From Paenibacillus tianmuensis (lineage in GTDB: Bacteria; Bacillota; Bacilli; Paenibacillales; NBRC-103111), in NCBI RefSeq assembly GCF_900100345.1, contig NZ_FMTT01000017.1:41847-105846 (forward strand): 64,000 nt of DNA, in the 5' to 3' direction. The translations under genes and the position numbers were made by a program. The notes under the pieces are model-generated. The model was not told the origin of the DNA. It did no database searches and saw only the letters and a list, made by a program, of their open reading frames with translations. Shown here one piece after another: positions 9,524 through 18,262 of this stretch. Each line of letters begins with the position of its first letter. Positions within the stretch are counted from its first letter, which is position 1.

Positions 9524-9811
9524 GTGCACGATTACATCAAAGAGCGAACCATTAAGATAGGCCGCTGCCTGGTGGAGACCAAGCATACGGTTCGCACCAT
9601 AGCCAAGGAATTCGGCGTTTCCAAAAGCACGGTGCACAAGGACTTGACCGAACGTCTGCCGGAGATTAATCCGGAGCTTGCCAATCAGGTGAAGCATATC
9701 CTGGAATATCATAAGTCAATCCGTCACCTGCGCGGGGGAGAAGCCACCAAGATTAAGTATCGGAAAACCCGCAGCCCGAAGGCGCAAGAGAAGCTCGTTA
9801 CCGTTAAGTAA
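9524..9811 (+). CDS. spoIIID: Sporulation transcriptional regulator SpoIIID
   Basis: Small DNA-binding regulator of the mother-cell sigma-E regulon. The 95 residues begin at GTG 9524 (HDYIKERTIKIG), 8 nt after GGAGG; an upstream ATG at 9488 overlaps the promoter -10 element and would add 12 non-family residues. The helix-turn-helix TVRTIAKEFGVSKSTVHKDL lies at about 22-41, followed by the family-typical tail LEYHKSIRHLRGGEATKIKY. Located immediately before mbl, as in B. subtilis. Confidence 0.96.
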   Translation: MHDYIKERTIKIGRCLVETKHTVRTIAKEFGVSKSTVHKDLTERLPEINPELANQVKHILEYHKSIRHLRGGEATKIKYRKTRSPKAQEKLVTVK

Positions 9812-9842
9812 GACCGGCCCCGTTGCCGGCGCGTTCCCAGCC

Positions 9843-9923
9843 GTACCGTGAGCTGCATTACTCAACGCGGAGGTAGGCCTATAGCCCTTGGAAGCAAACG
9901 GGCCTCCGCGCCGCTGACGGTAC
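9843..9923. other. Nested inverted repeats between spoIIID and mbl
   Basis: The outer arms GTACCGT (9843-9849) and ACGGTAC (9917-9923) enclose the inner arms CGCGGAGG (9866-9873) and CCTCCGCG (9903-9910), both perfect. No T run follows, so this is not a standard terminator. It lies in a 280-nt gap without a convincing ORF. It may be a structured RNA or processing site; the function is unknown. Confidence 0.5.
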
Positions 9924-10091
9924 GCCCCTTCTCCCGAACCGGCCGGAAACGAAGCGATATTTGTCGAAAAATCGTTGAAGAAAAAGAGGAATTTTGAAAT
10001 ACATGGCGAATTTACCTAAGTAACGTATATAATAGAAGTGCCGCTTCTTTTACAATAAGAATGGACGGTTGGTTAGGGAGGATTAATAGGA

Positions 10092-11090
10092 ATGTTAAGC
10101 AAGGATATCGGCATAGATCTTGGGACTGCGAACGTCCTGATTCATGTGAAAGGTCGGGGCGTAGTCCTGGATGAGCCGTCCGTCGTCGCCATCGAAAGCG
10201 ATATAAAGCGAGTGCTGGCCGTGGGCGAAGAAGCGCGCCGCATGGTTGGCCGGACGCCTGGTAATATTGTGGCAATCCGTCCGCTGAGGGACGGTGTTAT
10301 AGCCGACTTTGAAATAACGGAAATGATGCTGAAGTATTTTATCAATAAAGTCGGCGGGAAGAACTGGTACAGTCATCCCCGTATTTTAATCTGCGCTCCG
10401 ACGAACATCACGTCGGTAGAGCAGAAGGCCATTCGGGAAGCGGCCGAACGGAGCGGGGCACGCGAAGTGTTTTTGGAAGAAGAGCCTAAGGCTGCGGCCA
10501 TCGGCGCCGGAATGGATATATTCCAACCGAGCGGCAACATGGTCGTAGATATCGGCGGAGGTACGACGGATGTGGCCGTATTGTCCATGGGCGACATCGT
10601 TACCTCCTCTTCTATTAAAATCGCAGGGGACAAGTTTGACTCTGCCATTATGAAATATATTAAAAGCAAGTACAAGCTCTTGATCGGCGAACGAACGAGT
10701 GAGGATATTAAAGTCCGCATCGGGACGGTGCACCCGGACGGCAAACGCGAGACGATGGATATCCGCGGCAGAGATATGGTGAGCGGACTGCCGTTAACAG
10801 TGACCATCAATTCGCAGGAAATTCAAGAAGCGCTGTGGGAGTCGGTATCGTCTATCGTGGCGGCGGCCAAGAGCGTGTTGGAGCGCACGCCTCCGGAGCT
10901 GTCGGCCGATATTATCGACCGGGGCGTTATTTTGACCGGTGGCGGCGCGATGCTTCACGGCATCGATCAATTGCTGGCGGACGAGCTTAAGGTGCCCATC
11001 CTGATTGCAGAAGATCCGATGCACTGTGTTGTGAAAGGAACCGGCATTATGTTGGACAACCTGGATAAAGTAACCAAGCGCAAATTTTAG
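10092..11090 (+). CDS. mbl: MreB-family rod-shape protein Mbl
   Basis: Actin-like cytoskeletal ATPase that organises lateral wall synthesis. It has 332 residues with the phosphate-1 motif GIDLGTANVLIH near residue 7, phosphate-2 VDIGGGTTDVAVLS near 153, and the adenosine motif GVILTGGGAMLHG near 280. ATG 10092 follows GGGAGG. Called Mbl rather than MreB because it sits between spoIIID and flhO as in B. subtilis. A TATAAT at 10028-10033 may be the promoter -10, but no good -35 is visible. Confidence 0.93.
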   Translation: MLSKDIGIDLGTANVLIHVKGRGVVLDEPSVVAIESDIKRVLAVGEEARRMVGRTPGNIVAIRPLRDGVIADFEITEMMLKYFINKVGGKNWYSHPRILICAPTNITSVEQKAIREAAERSGAREVFLEEEPKAAAIGAGMDIFQPSGNMVVDIGGGTTDVAVLSMGDIVTSSSIKIAGDKFDSAIMKYIKSKYKLLIGERTSEDIKVRIGTVHPDGKRETMDIRGRDMVSGLPLTVTINSQEIQEALWESVSSIVAAAKSVLERTPPELSADIIDRGVILTGGGAMLHGIDQLLADELKVPILIAEDPMHCVVKGTGIMLDNLDKVTKRKF

Positions 11091-11105
11091 GAGGGTAACC
11101 ATTCG

Positions 11106-11999
11106 ATGTTAAGAGGCCTGTATACCGCCGCTTCCGGCATGATCGCACAGCAGCGCAAGCACGACATCGTTACCAATAATATTGCCAACCTCAACACCCC
11201 CGGCTTTAAAAGCGGCAACGGAATTAACCGGTCGTTCCCGGAAGTTCTGATTTCCCGTGTACGCAGCGGCAAGGACGAACCGGGTTCGGTGCCTGTCGGC
11301 CGGATTAATACGGGGGTTATGGCGGAGGAGAACGTTTTTCTGCATGTACAAGGCGATATTCAGGAAACGAAGAACCCTTTTAACTTTGCCTTGATTTCGA
11401 ATATTCAGGTGCCGGGCGCCCGCTTTGACAGCTCAGGCAAGTACGTGGATCAGAACGGACAGCGAGTGATTCAGCCCCAAGCTTTCTTTACGATCCTGAA
11501 CGCAGTCGGCGAACAGCGCTATTCCTTGAACGGCAATTTTTCGCTGGATGCGAACGGACGGATGATCGATTCCGAAGGCCATTCGGTGCTAGGTCGCGAT
11601 GGGCAACCTATCGTGCTGATGGAGGGGGGGGCACCCGTCACAAATTTCCGTATGACCCGGACAGGACAGTTCACAAATGCGGACGGTCAGCCGATATTAA
11701 ATGGGAACGGACAAGCTTTGAATCTGCTCATTACCCGGGTGGAGGATCCCAACCAGTTGGTCCGCGAGGGCAACGGACTGTACCGCTTAAATACACAGGA
11801 TCAAGGCGGGTTCCGGCCGATTGACGCTCAAGACCAGATTGAAGTGAGACAAGGTTATATCGAACGCTCCAATGTTGATCCCGGCCAGTCCATGGTTGAT
11901 ATGATGTCGGCTTTACGGGCTTATGAAGCCAACCAGAAGATGATTCAGTACTACGATAAAAGCATGGAGAAAGCAGCCAACGAAATCGGGCGCGTCTAA
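11106..11999 (+). CDS. flhO: Flagellar hook-basal body (rod) protein FlhO
   Basis: FlgF/FlgG-like distal rod component of the flagellar basal body. The 297 residues have the N-terminal rod signature GLYTAASGMIAQQ...NNIANLNTPGFK and the C-terminal SNVDPGQSMVDMMSALRAYEANQKMI. It starts 15 nt after mbl with AGGAGGG as ribosome-binding site, and it pairs with flhP as in B. subtilis. Odd feature: a run of eight G at 11624-11631, encoding Gly-Gly near residues 173-175; slippage there would truncate the protein. Confidence 0.93.
   Translation: MLRGLYTAASGMIAQQRKHDIVTNNIANLNTPGFKSGNGINRSFPEVLISRVRSGKDEPGSVPVGRINTGVMAEENVFLHVQGDIQETKNPFNFALISNIQVPGARFDSSGKYVDQNGQRVIQPQAFFTILNAVGEQRYSLNGNFSLDANGRMIDSEGHSVLGRDGQPIVLMEGGAPVTNFRMTRTGQFTNADGQPILNGNGQALNLLITRVEDPNQLVREGNGLYRLNTQDQGGFRPIDAQDQIEVRQGYIERSNVDPGQSMVDMMSALRAYEANQKMIQYYDKSMEKAANEIGRV
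11624..11631 (+). repeat. G8 homopolymer inside flhO
   Basis: Eight consecutive G within the coding frame (codons for Glu-Gly-Gly-Ala). One of only three G runs of eight or more seen in the window, all in flagellar or glycan genes. Confidence 0.9.
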
Positions 12000-12051
12000 T
12001 CCCCCGTTATAGCTCGTCCAGCTGAGATTCACCCTTACAGGAGGAGTTTAC

Positions 12052-12927
12052 GTGAATCATTCGATGATCAATTCATCCGTTTCGATGCATGCGCTTCAGC
12101 AAAAGCTCGATCTGCTTGCGAATAATATGGCCAACGTCAACAATACGGGCTATAAGCGCCAGGAAGCTTCGTTTCAAGACGTGTTGACCAATGTGAAGCA
12201 GCAGCCCCGCGGTTTTCAAAAGGAAGGCCGGCTCACGCCGCTCGGCTACAACCAAGGGTGGGGCGCCAAGCTTGTCGCACCCCAATTGAATATGACTCAA
12301 GGCTCGCTGCAGCCAACGAACAACCCACTTGACATGGCGATTGAAGGAGCCGGCCTGTTCGAAATAACGACCTCTTCTCTGGATGCAGCGGGTAATCCGG
12401 CTAGAGAGACCCGCTGGACGCGAGACGGTTCATTCCAACTGTCGCCGTCGGGCGATCCTCAGAACCCTGACGGCTTGATTTTGACTACGAAAGACGGTCA
12501 TTACGTCATGAGTGCCGATAACACTCCACTTCGCGTGCCGAACAATCATCAGGTACAAATTCAGGCGGATGGAACGATTCTGGCCTATGATGAAGCGGAC
12601 CCTAATGAGAAGGCGGTTCCGGTCGGGCAAATCAAAATGGTTCGCGTGGTTCGCCCTCAGCTTTTGCAGCAGCTAGGCGATAATGTGTTCGGATTGCCTT
12701 CCGATATTACGGCACAGCAGCGGGGCGACATTTTGGAGCCTGTAACAGCGGGGAACAACAACGTAGATCCGATTACGGTGCATCAGGGCTTTTTGGAACA
12801 GTCGAACGTCAGTCTGACAGACGAAATGACCGAGCTCATCATGGTTCAGCGGGCGTTTCAATTGAACTCCCGCGCAGTCGCATCGTCCGATCAAATGATG
12901 AACTTGGCCAACAACTTGCGTGGCTAA
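12052..12927 (+). CDS. flhP: Flagellar hook-basal body (rod) protein FlhP
   Basis: Second FlgF/FlgG-family rod protein, 291 residues. Its N-terminal SMHALQQKLDLLANNMANVNNTGYK motif and C-terminal QSNVSLTDEMTELIMVQRAFQLNSRAV are the coiled-coil-forming ends that pack in the rod. The GTG start follows AGGAGGAG. Gene order mbl-flhO-flhP matches B. subtilis. Exported by the flagellar type III system, so no signal peptide is expected or seen. Confidence 0.93.
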   Translation: MNHSMINSSVSMHALQQKLDLLANNMANVNNTGYKRQEASFQDVLTNVKQQPRGFQKEGRLTPLGYNQGWGAKLVAPQLNMTQGSLQPTNNPLDMAIEGAGLFEITTSSLDAAGNPARETRWTRDGSFQLSPSGDPQNPDGLILTTKDGHYVMSADNTPLRVPNNHQVQIQADGTILAYDEADPNEKAVPVGQIKMVRVVRPQLLQQLGDNVFGLPSDITAQQRGDILEPVTAGNNNVDPITVHQGFLEQSNVSLTDEMTELIMVQRAFQLNSRAVASSDQMMNLANNLRG

Positions 12928-12955
12928 CGGCATTACGCAAAGCGAGGTAGGGAAC

Positions 12956-13174
12956 TTGAGCGATAACCGAAAGAAGGCGCCTGCAGAATCGAAATTATGG
13001 AAAAAAGCGGTTTTTACGTTCCTGAAGTGGACGTGGATTCCGTTCACTGGCATTGTGGCGCTTTTAGTAGGGCTTGCGATCGGGTACGTTTATATAGGAA
13101 AACAAGATTTTCAAGAGGTTTTCAATTTAAATACGTGGCGTCATGCGTTCGATTTGATCTTTGCTGATACGTAG
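12956..13174 (+). CDS. EpuA-like small membrane protein (often labelled DNA-directed RNA polymerase subunit beta)
   Basis: 72-residue protein from TTG 12956, preceded by GAGGTAGGG. Charged N terminus with LWKKAVFTFLKW, then one membrane helix (about 25-48, IPFTGIVALLVGLAIGYVYIG), then QDFQEVFNLNTWRHAFDLIF. This layout matches the EpuA-type family (PF11772), which databases frequently name RNA polymerase subunit beta without experimental basis. An upstream GTG at 12920 overlapping flhP is less likely. It is followed by a terminator. Function unknown. Confidence 0.7.
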   Translation: MSDNRKKAPAESKLWKKAVFTFLKWTWIPFTGIVALLVGLAIGYVYIGKQDFQEVFNLNTWRHAFDLIFADT

Positions 13175-13178
13175 TGAT

Positions 13179-13210
13179 AAACTCCCGGGTAAGGGAGTTT
13201 TATTTTTTTC
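13179..13210 (+). terminator. Rho-independent terminator
   Basis: The arms AAACTCCC and GGGAGTTT are followed by TATTTTTTTCC. Ends the flhO-flhP-EpuA unit. Confidence 0.88.
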
Positions 13211-13303
13211 CTCATAAAGGTATAATGTATGGATGGGAAGCGTTATAGAGAGAGAATCGAGCTGCGACGATAACTTAAGCGGCTCAGAGGGGGACGCTAT
13301 TTC

Positions 13304-13825
13304 GTGTTGAACTTGCCCAATGTACTGACCGTATGCCGCTTTGTTCTGATTCCCGTCTACCTCGTGGTATTTGGAGCAGGATATACTAAAAGCGCCTTTT
13401 TCGTCCTGCTTATTGCAGGGCTTACCGACGTACTGGACGGCTACATCGCGCGGAAACGAAATTTGGTCACCGAGCTCGGCAGTATGTTGGACCCGCTCGC
13501 GGACAAGCTGATGATGATCACCGTTATCTTGTCGCTGGTTTTCTCCCAGATGATTTCATGGCAGGCTGCAGGAGCCATGTTTTTACGGGATGCGGGCATG
13601 ATCGTAGGATCAGCTATTTTTCACTTTCGGGGCAAAAAGACCGTTCCGGCGAATGCGATGGGTAAATTGACGACCGTCTTGTATTATGTTGCCATTCTGC
13701 TAATTGTTTTCGAACTTCCATACGCTCATGCGTATTTATGGTTTGTCATCGCCGTATCGTTTGTCACCTCTATTATTTATATTCTTCAGTTCAAGCTGCT
13801 GAACAAACGCGGCTTACATTCATAA
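13304..13825 (+). CDS. CDP-alcohol phosphatidyltransferase family protein (PgsA-like)
   Basis: Membrane enzyme that transfers a phosphatidyl group from CDP-diacylglycerol to an alcohol, here probably glycerol-3-phosphate or a cardiolipin precursor. The 173 residues carry the complete family motif D42-x2-D45-G46-x2-A49-R50-x8-G59-x3-D63-x3-D67 (TDVLDGYIARK...GSMLDPLADK). Several membrane helices. The GTG start follows AGAGGGGG. It does not sit in the usual pgsA neighbourhood (recA/cinA/rimO), so the exact alcohol substrate is left open. Confidence 0.83.
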   Translation: MLNLPNVLTVCRFVLIPVYLVVFGAGYTKSAFFVLLIAGLTDVLDGYIARKRNLVTELGSMLDPLADKLMMITVILSLVFSQMISWQAAGAMFLRDAGMIVGSAIFHFRGKKTVPANAMGKLTTVLYYVAILLIVFELPYAHAYLWFVIAVSFVTSIIYILQFKLLNKRGLHS

Positions 13826-13848
13826 GGGACCCCTTTTCGAAATAAAAA

Positions 13849-13895
13849 GAGCTCATGCCCAGGTTCACCTTATGGGCAAATCCGAACATAAGCTC
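13849..13895. other. Inverted-repeat hairpin between the phosphatidyltransferase gene and fabZ
   Basis: The outer arms GAGCT and AGCTC enclose TGCCCA ... TGGGCA. No T run follows, so a terminator call is weak. Confidence 0.35.
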
Positions 13896-13941
13896 CCTTA
13901 TATCAACCTTCACTGCTGCAGCTCATGAAGGGACATTTGTA

Positions 13942-13970
13942 TTGTAAGTTGAACCAGACGTTTTTATACT
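13942..13970 (+). promoter_or_regulatory. Possible sigma-A promoter for fabZ
   Basis: TTGTAA at 13942-13947, a 17-nt spacer, and TATACT at 13965-13970, about 10 nt before the AAAGGAG ribosome-binding site of fabZ. Confidence 0.42.
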
Positions 13971-13994
13971 CACACCAAGAAAGGAGCATCTGCC

Positions 13995-14435
13995 TTGTTA
14001 GATGCCGTTCAAATTCAAAAGATTATTCCGCACCGTTACCCGTTTTTGTTGGTAGACCGCATCGTAGAAGTTGAAGCGGGCGTGAGAGCCGTAGGTATTA
14101 AAAACGTAACGATCAACGAACCATTTTTCCAGGGACATTTTCCAGGGTTCCCCGTTATGCCAGGAGTGCTGATTGTCGAAGCTCTTGCGCAGGTCGGTGC
14201 TGTAGCCCTATTGCAACTGGAAGCAAACCGTGGGAAAATCGGGTTGCTCGCAGGGATCGACAATTTTCGGTTCCGCGGCCAAGTGAAGCCGGGGGATACG
14301 TTAAGGTTAGAGGTCATGATTACGCGATCGAAAGGCATCATCGGCAAAGGGCAGGCAACGGCCAAAGTCGAAGATAAAGTCGTCGCGGAAGGTGAACTCA
14401 TGTTCGCGCTTCAGGAGAACACCGATCATAATTAA
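13995..14435 (+). CDS. fabZ: 3-hydroxyacyl-ACP dehydratase FabZ
   Basis: Dehydrates (3R)-hydroxyacyl-ACP in each cycle of type II fatty-acid synthesis. The 146 residues carry [13 protein letters not shown] at the N terminus, and the hot-dog helix [20 protein letters not shown] carries catalytic H48 and E62. The start is TTG 13995, nine nt after AAAGGAG. No partner fatty-acid genes are adjacent; the neighbours are wall-polymer genes. Confidence 0.96.
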   Translation: MLDAVQIQKIIPHRYPFLLVDRIVEVEAGVRAVGIKNVTINEPFFQGHFPGFPVMPGVLIVEALAQVGAVALLQLEANRGKIGLLAGIDNFRFRGQVKPGDTLRLEVMITRSKGIIGKGQATAKVEDKVVAEGELMFALQENTDHN

Positions 14436-14473
14436 CATAAATACATAAAAATTCGGGTAGAGGAGATGGGACG

Positions 14474-16183
14474 ATGAATACGGGGAAGCATGTACAGGAG
14501 CAATATGAGCTTTGGTTGAAGGATCCGGCAATTGACGAGGGCACCAAAGAAGAGCTTCGACAAATTGCAGGGGATCCCAAAGAAATCGAGGATCGGTTTT
14601 ACCGCGATCTGGAATTTGGAACCGGGGGCCTGCGCGGCGTCATTGGGGCCGGTACGAACCGGATCAATGCTTATACCGTAGCCCGTGCTACCCAAGGGCT
14701 CGCGCAGTTCATGCTTGCTTCCGGCAACACATCGCTTTCCGCGGTCATTGCCTACGATTCCCGGAACCAGTCGCCCGAATTTGCGCTTGAAGCCGCTAAG
14801 GTGCTGGCAGGTAACGGAATTAAAGCGTATGTGTTCGAATCGCTTCGTCCGACGCCGGAGCTCTCGTTTGCCGTCCGGTATTTGAAGGCCGACGCCGGCA
14901 TCGTTATCACGGCGAGCCACAATCCGCCCGAATATAATGGATACAAAGTATACGGAAACGATGGCGGACAGCTTGTTCCGGAGCAAGCTGAGCAAGTCAT
15001 CGCTGAGATCCGCAAAGTGCAGTCGTTTGCCGACGTAAAAAGAAAGTCGCGTGCAGAGGCCGAAGGCGCCGGATTGCTGCAATGGGTCGGCGAGGCGGTG
15101 GATGCCGAATACATTCGTGCGGTCACGGCCATCAGCCGCAACCCGGAGCTGGTGAAGCAGACGAGCGATAACTTCCGCATCGTGTTCACACCGCTGCATG
15201 GAGCGGGCAATTTATCCGTTCGCGCGGCATTGGCCGGCATCGGCTTCGATCAGGTGCAGGTGGTTGCCGAGCAGGAACAGCCGGACGCCAACTTCTCTAC
15301 AGTCAAGTCGCCGAATCCGGAGGAACGGGAAGCATTCGCTTTGGCGATTAACGAAGCCAAGAGAACGAACGCCGACATCATTATCGGAACAGACCCGGAT
15401 TGCGACCGGATGGGCGCGGTCGTAAAAGATGCGAACGGCGAATATTTCGTGCTGACGGGCAATCAGTCCGGCGCGATTATGGTCGATTATCTGCTCAGCA
15501 GCCGCAAAGAGCGCGGCGAGCTCCCGGCCAACGGAGTCGTGATCAAAACGATCGTCACCAGCGAGATGGGTGCGGTCATTGCCGAGCATTATGGGGCTAA
15601 AGTATTGAACACGCTGACGGGCTTCAAATATATCGGCGAAAAAATGACACAGTTCGAGCGGACCGGCGAAGCCGAGTTTTTGTTCGGCTACGAAGAAAGC
15701 TACGGATATCTCGCCGGCAACTATGCGCGCGATAAGGATGCGGTGATCGCGTCGATGCTGATCTGCGAAGCCGCAGCTTATTACAAAAGTCAGGGCAAAA
15801 CCTTGTACGATGTCCTGCAGGAACTGTATGCGCGTCACGGCTACTTTCTGGAAAAGCTCGAATCGCGCACGCTCAAAGGCAAGGACGGCGTCGAGAAAAT
15901 TCAAAGCATCATGAGTGATTGGCGCAGTACCCCGCCGGAAAAGCTTAACGGATTGCGGGTCGTTAAGGTTGAGGACTTCTCTCAAGGATTGTACGGACTT
16001 CCGTCGGAAAACGTCCTTAAATATACGCTTGAAGACGATTCTTGGTTTTGCCTCCGCCCATCGGGCACGGAGCCGAAGATCAAAGTATACTTTGCCGTTC
16101 GAGGCATCTCCGCGCAGGCCGCTTCCGAAGCGATCGAACAACTGGTGCAGACTGTTATGTCCCGCGTGGACAATCACAACTAA
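14474..16183 (+). CDS. pgcA: Alpha-phosphoglucomutase (phospho-sugar mutase)
   Basis: Interconverts glucose-6-phosphate and glucose-1-phosphate, supplying UDP-glucose and, plausibly, the glucose-1-phosphate used by the CDP-glucose pathway at 56 kb. The 569 residues match PgcA-type mutases. The phosphoserine is S148 in TASHNPPEYNGYK, the metal loop is GTDPDCDRMG near 305-314, the sugar-binding FGYEESYG lies near 400, and the phosphate-binding RPSGTEPKIK is at the C terminus. ATG 14474 follows GAGGAGATGGG. Confidence 0.93.
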   Translation: MNTGKHVQEQYELWLKDPAIDEGTKEELRQIAGDPKEIEDRFYRDLEFGTGGLRGVIGAGTNRINAYTVARATQGLAQFMLASGNTSLSAVIAYDSRNQSPEFALEAAKVLAGNGIKAYVFESLRPTPELSFAVRYLKADAGIVITASHNPPEYNGYKVYGNDGGQLVPEQAEQVIAEIRKVQSFADVKRKSRAEAEGAGLLQWVGEAVDAEYIRAVTAISRNPELVKQTSDNFRIVFTPLHGAGNLSVRAALAGIGFDQVQVVAEQEQPDANFSTVKSPNPEEREAFALAINEAKRTNADIIIGTDPDCDRMGAVVKDANGEYFVLTGNQSGAIMVDYLLSSRKERGELPANGVVIKTIVTSEMGAVIAEHYGAKVLNTLTGFKYIGEKMTQFERTGEAEFLFGYEESYGYLAGNYARDKDAVIASMLICEAAAYYKSQGKTLYDVLQELYARHGYFLEKLESRTLKGKDGVEKIQSIMSDWRSTPPEKLNGLRVVKVEDFSQGLYGLPSENVLKYTLEDDSWFCLRPSGTEPKIKVYFAVRGISAQAASEAIEQLVQTVMSRVDNHN

Positions 16184-16198
16184 CTTTGGGAGTGGGCC

Positions 16199-18262
16199 GT
16201 GTTGAAGGGAACGTACATGAAATGGAACCAACGAGCGCTTAAATGGTTGTGGTGGCTGGTTATCCTTGGGATGCTGGCTTCCATCCCCGTAGCGTTCGAG
16301 CGGAATGAAACGGAGCAGAAAACGGGACGAAAGGTCGAGTTCGTCTTCGATTACCGCAATTTGCTGGAAATATCCGATTTGCAAACGGACCCCCGCAAAT
16401 TCGTATTGGAGCAGTTGGACGAGATGAAGCAGCATGGCATTCAGTCCATGGCTGTCTATGAAGCGACTCTCAACGAACTGAAGCTGGGCCGTCGCATCGA
16501 GCTGTTTACATCGCATGAAGCGTCCGCTTTGACCCAGACGCCCATTTCGCCGAATGAAAACTTTACGTATCTTTTGTTTGCCGAAAAAGAATCCGAGCAG
16601 CAGCTTCAGCCGATAATTCAAAAGGCGTTTGCCGAGTTGAATGTCAAAACAAGAGCATGGAACTACAAAAATCAGCCGGGCATGATCATCGAGATGGCGA
16701 TGGAAGATGCGCTTTTGAAAACGATGGACCCGGACCCGATCACATTGCAGCTGCTTAAGGAAAAAGGGTATACGATTGTCATCCGGTTATCCAACCGCCG
16801 AGCTTTCAATGAGGCCCGCATCGATGAACTGTTGGGAAGACTGCATACTCTTGGGATTAAGCGAATGATTATCGATGGCGAAACCGTGCCCGGTTTCGTG
16901 AGCGATAAAGATTTGCACAATCTCGACTTGATGGCTGAGCTTATGAAAAAGCACCAAATTGGTTTGGCTTCGACCGAAGCCTTGTACCAGAAGACGCCGC
17001 CGCGCGGCTTCAACAACATCGCGAAGAAGATCGATTACAACGTGGTTCGTCTTCACCCGCTTACGGAATCCGACTCCCAGAAGCTGATGGAGAACATTAC
17101 TCCCGAGGAGCTGAAGGGCCGCATTCAGGATTACGCGGACCGGTTTTTGCTGGCGGTGAAGGACCGCAACATCCGGATGATCTTCCTGCATGCCAAAGCG
17201 GTAAAGAGTACGGACAAAGGGAAAATCTTACATCCGCTCGATTCGATTTACTTGACGTTGAAGGGGCCGGACGGGGCTATTTCTCAGATTCATAAGGTAG
17301 GCTATCTAAGCGGGCCGGCCACGGCGTTTGTACCGGTGCATTCAGGCTGGCAGCCGGTCGCCAAGGCACTGTTGTCGATTGGAGCCATCGCTTTAATTGC
17401 GCTGACGATCTCTTACTTCGTCCCTGAGCTTGCGCTAGCTGTCTTTTTGCTCGGATTGGTTGGCTCTGCAGGGATGTATGTCTGGAACAACAGTTTATTT
17501 TCCCAAGCGTTGGCACTTGGCGCAGGAACCTGCGCGCCGACTCTCGCCATGATGTTTGCTATCCGAACGGCGCGGAATAAGCTAAACCGCACGGGTGAAA
17601 AAAGATGGATGTTTGCTGCGGTACTTCTTCTGAGGACCACTCTTCTCTCGTTAATCGGTGCTCTATTTATCGTAGGGCTGCTGAATCAAATCACGTATTC
17701 TTTGGTACTGGAACAATTCCGCGGCGTCGGCATCCTGCATGCGGCTCCGATCGCACTAACAGTTCTGTACTGGCTGCTGTTCAGCGACGATACTTCTTAC
17801 CGGGATAAGATGCGGCGAGTTCAAGGCTCCCTTCACGCGAATATTCGTGTTATATGGGTCATTGTTGCCGTAGTCGTTGCGGCAGCAGGCTTTTACTACA
17901 TTTCGCGTACCGGCAACGAGGGACAGGCATCGTCATTAGAGCGCTATTTCCGATCCTTCCTAGAAAATACGCTCGGTGTGCGGCCGCGGACGAAGGAGTT
18001 TTTGATCTCCCATCCTTTGTTCCTGCTGGGAGCGTACTTGTGCTATAAGTACCGCAGCGCGCTTTTGCTTGTTCTGATCGGCGTGATCGGTCAAGCTTCG
18101 GTCGTAGATACGTTCGCGCATCTGCATACCCCGCTCGTCATCTCGTCGATTCGTGTCGTCTACGGTTTGGCTTTCGGCCTGTTGATCGGAGCCGTCTTGA
18201 TTGTGGTCTGGGAAATTATCGCAAGGAGTTGGCAGCGTTGGGTACCCCGGTTAAGCGAATAG
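16199..18262 (+). CDS. DUF5693 family polytopic membrane protein
   Basis: 687-residue protein. It has an N-terminal membrane helix (about 12-28), a large extracytoplasmic or soluble region to about residue 380, then about nine hydrophobic segments. I recognise the DUF5693 family, which in Paenibacillus and relatives sits directly upstream of csaB. The next gene overlaps its 3' end, implying coupled expression and a shared role in secondary wall polymer handling, which is inference. The start could be GTG 16199 (GGGAG upstream) or ATG 16217 (AAGGGA six nt upstream). No catalytic motif is recognised. Confidence 0.78.
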   Translation: MLKGTYMKWNQRALKWLWWLVILGMLASIPVAFERNETEQKTGRKVEFVFDYRNLLEISDLQTDPRKFVLEQLDEMKQHGIQSMAVYEATLNELKLGRRIELFTSHEASALTQTPISPNENFTYLLFAEKESEQQLQPIIQKAFAELNVKTRAWNYKNQPGMIIEMAMEDALLKTMDPDPITLQLLKEKGYTIVIRLSNRRAFNEARIDELLGRLHTLGIKRMIIDGETVPGFVSDKDLHNLDLMAELMKKHQIGLASTEALYQKTPPRGFNNIAKKIDYNVVRLHPLTESDSQKLMENITPEELKGRIQDYADRFLLAVKDRNIRMIFLHAKAVKSTDKGKILHPLDSIYLTLKGPDGAISQIHKVGYLSGPATAFVPVHSGWQPVAKALLSIGAIALIALTISYFVPELALAVFLLGLVGSAGMYVWNNSLFSQALALGAGTCAPTLAMMFAIRTARNKLNRTGEKRWMFAAVLLLRTTLLSLIGALFIVGLLNQITYSLVLEQFRGVGILHAAPIALTVLYWLLFSDDTSYRDKMRRVQGSLHANIRVIWVIVAVVVAAAGFYYISRTGNEGQASSLERYFRSFLENTLGVRPRTKEFLISHPLFLLGAYLCYKYRSALLLVLIGVIGQASVVDTFAHLHTPLVISSIRVVYGLAFGLLIGAVLIVVWEIIARSWQRWVPRLSE

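Noticed and set aside
12956..13174. RNA polymerase beta subunit as the function of the EpuA-like protein
   Set aside because: The label is a common database carry-over; the protein is a 72-residue single-helix membrane protein with no polymerase motif.
15212..16621. A 469-codon open frame on the minus strand across the phosphoglucomutase gene
   Set aside because: It is antisense to an unmistakable PgcA, has no ribosome-binding site or family motif, and reflects codon bias of the real gene.
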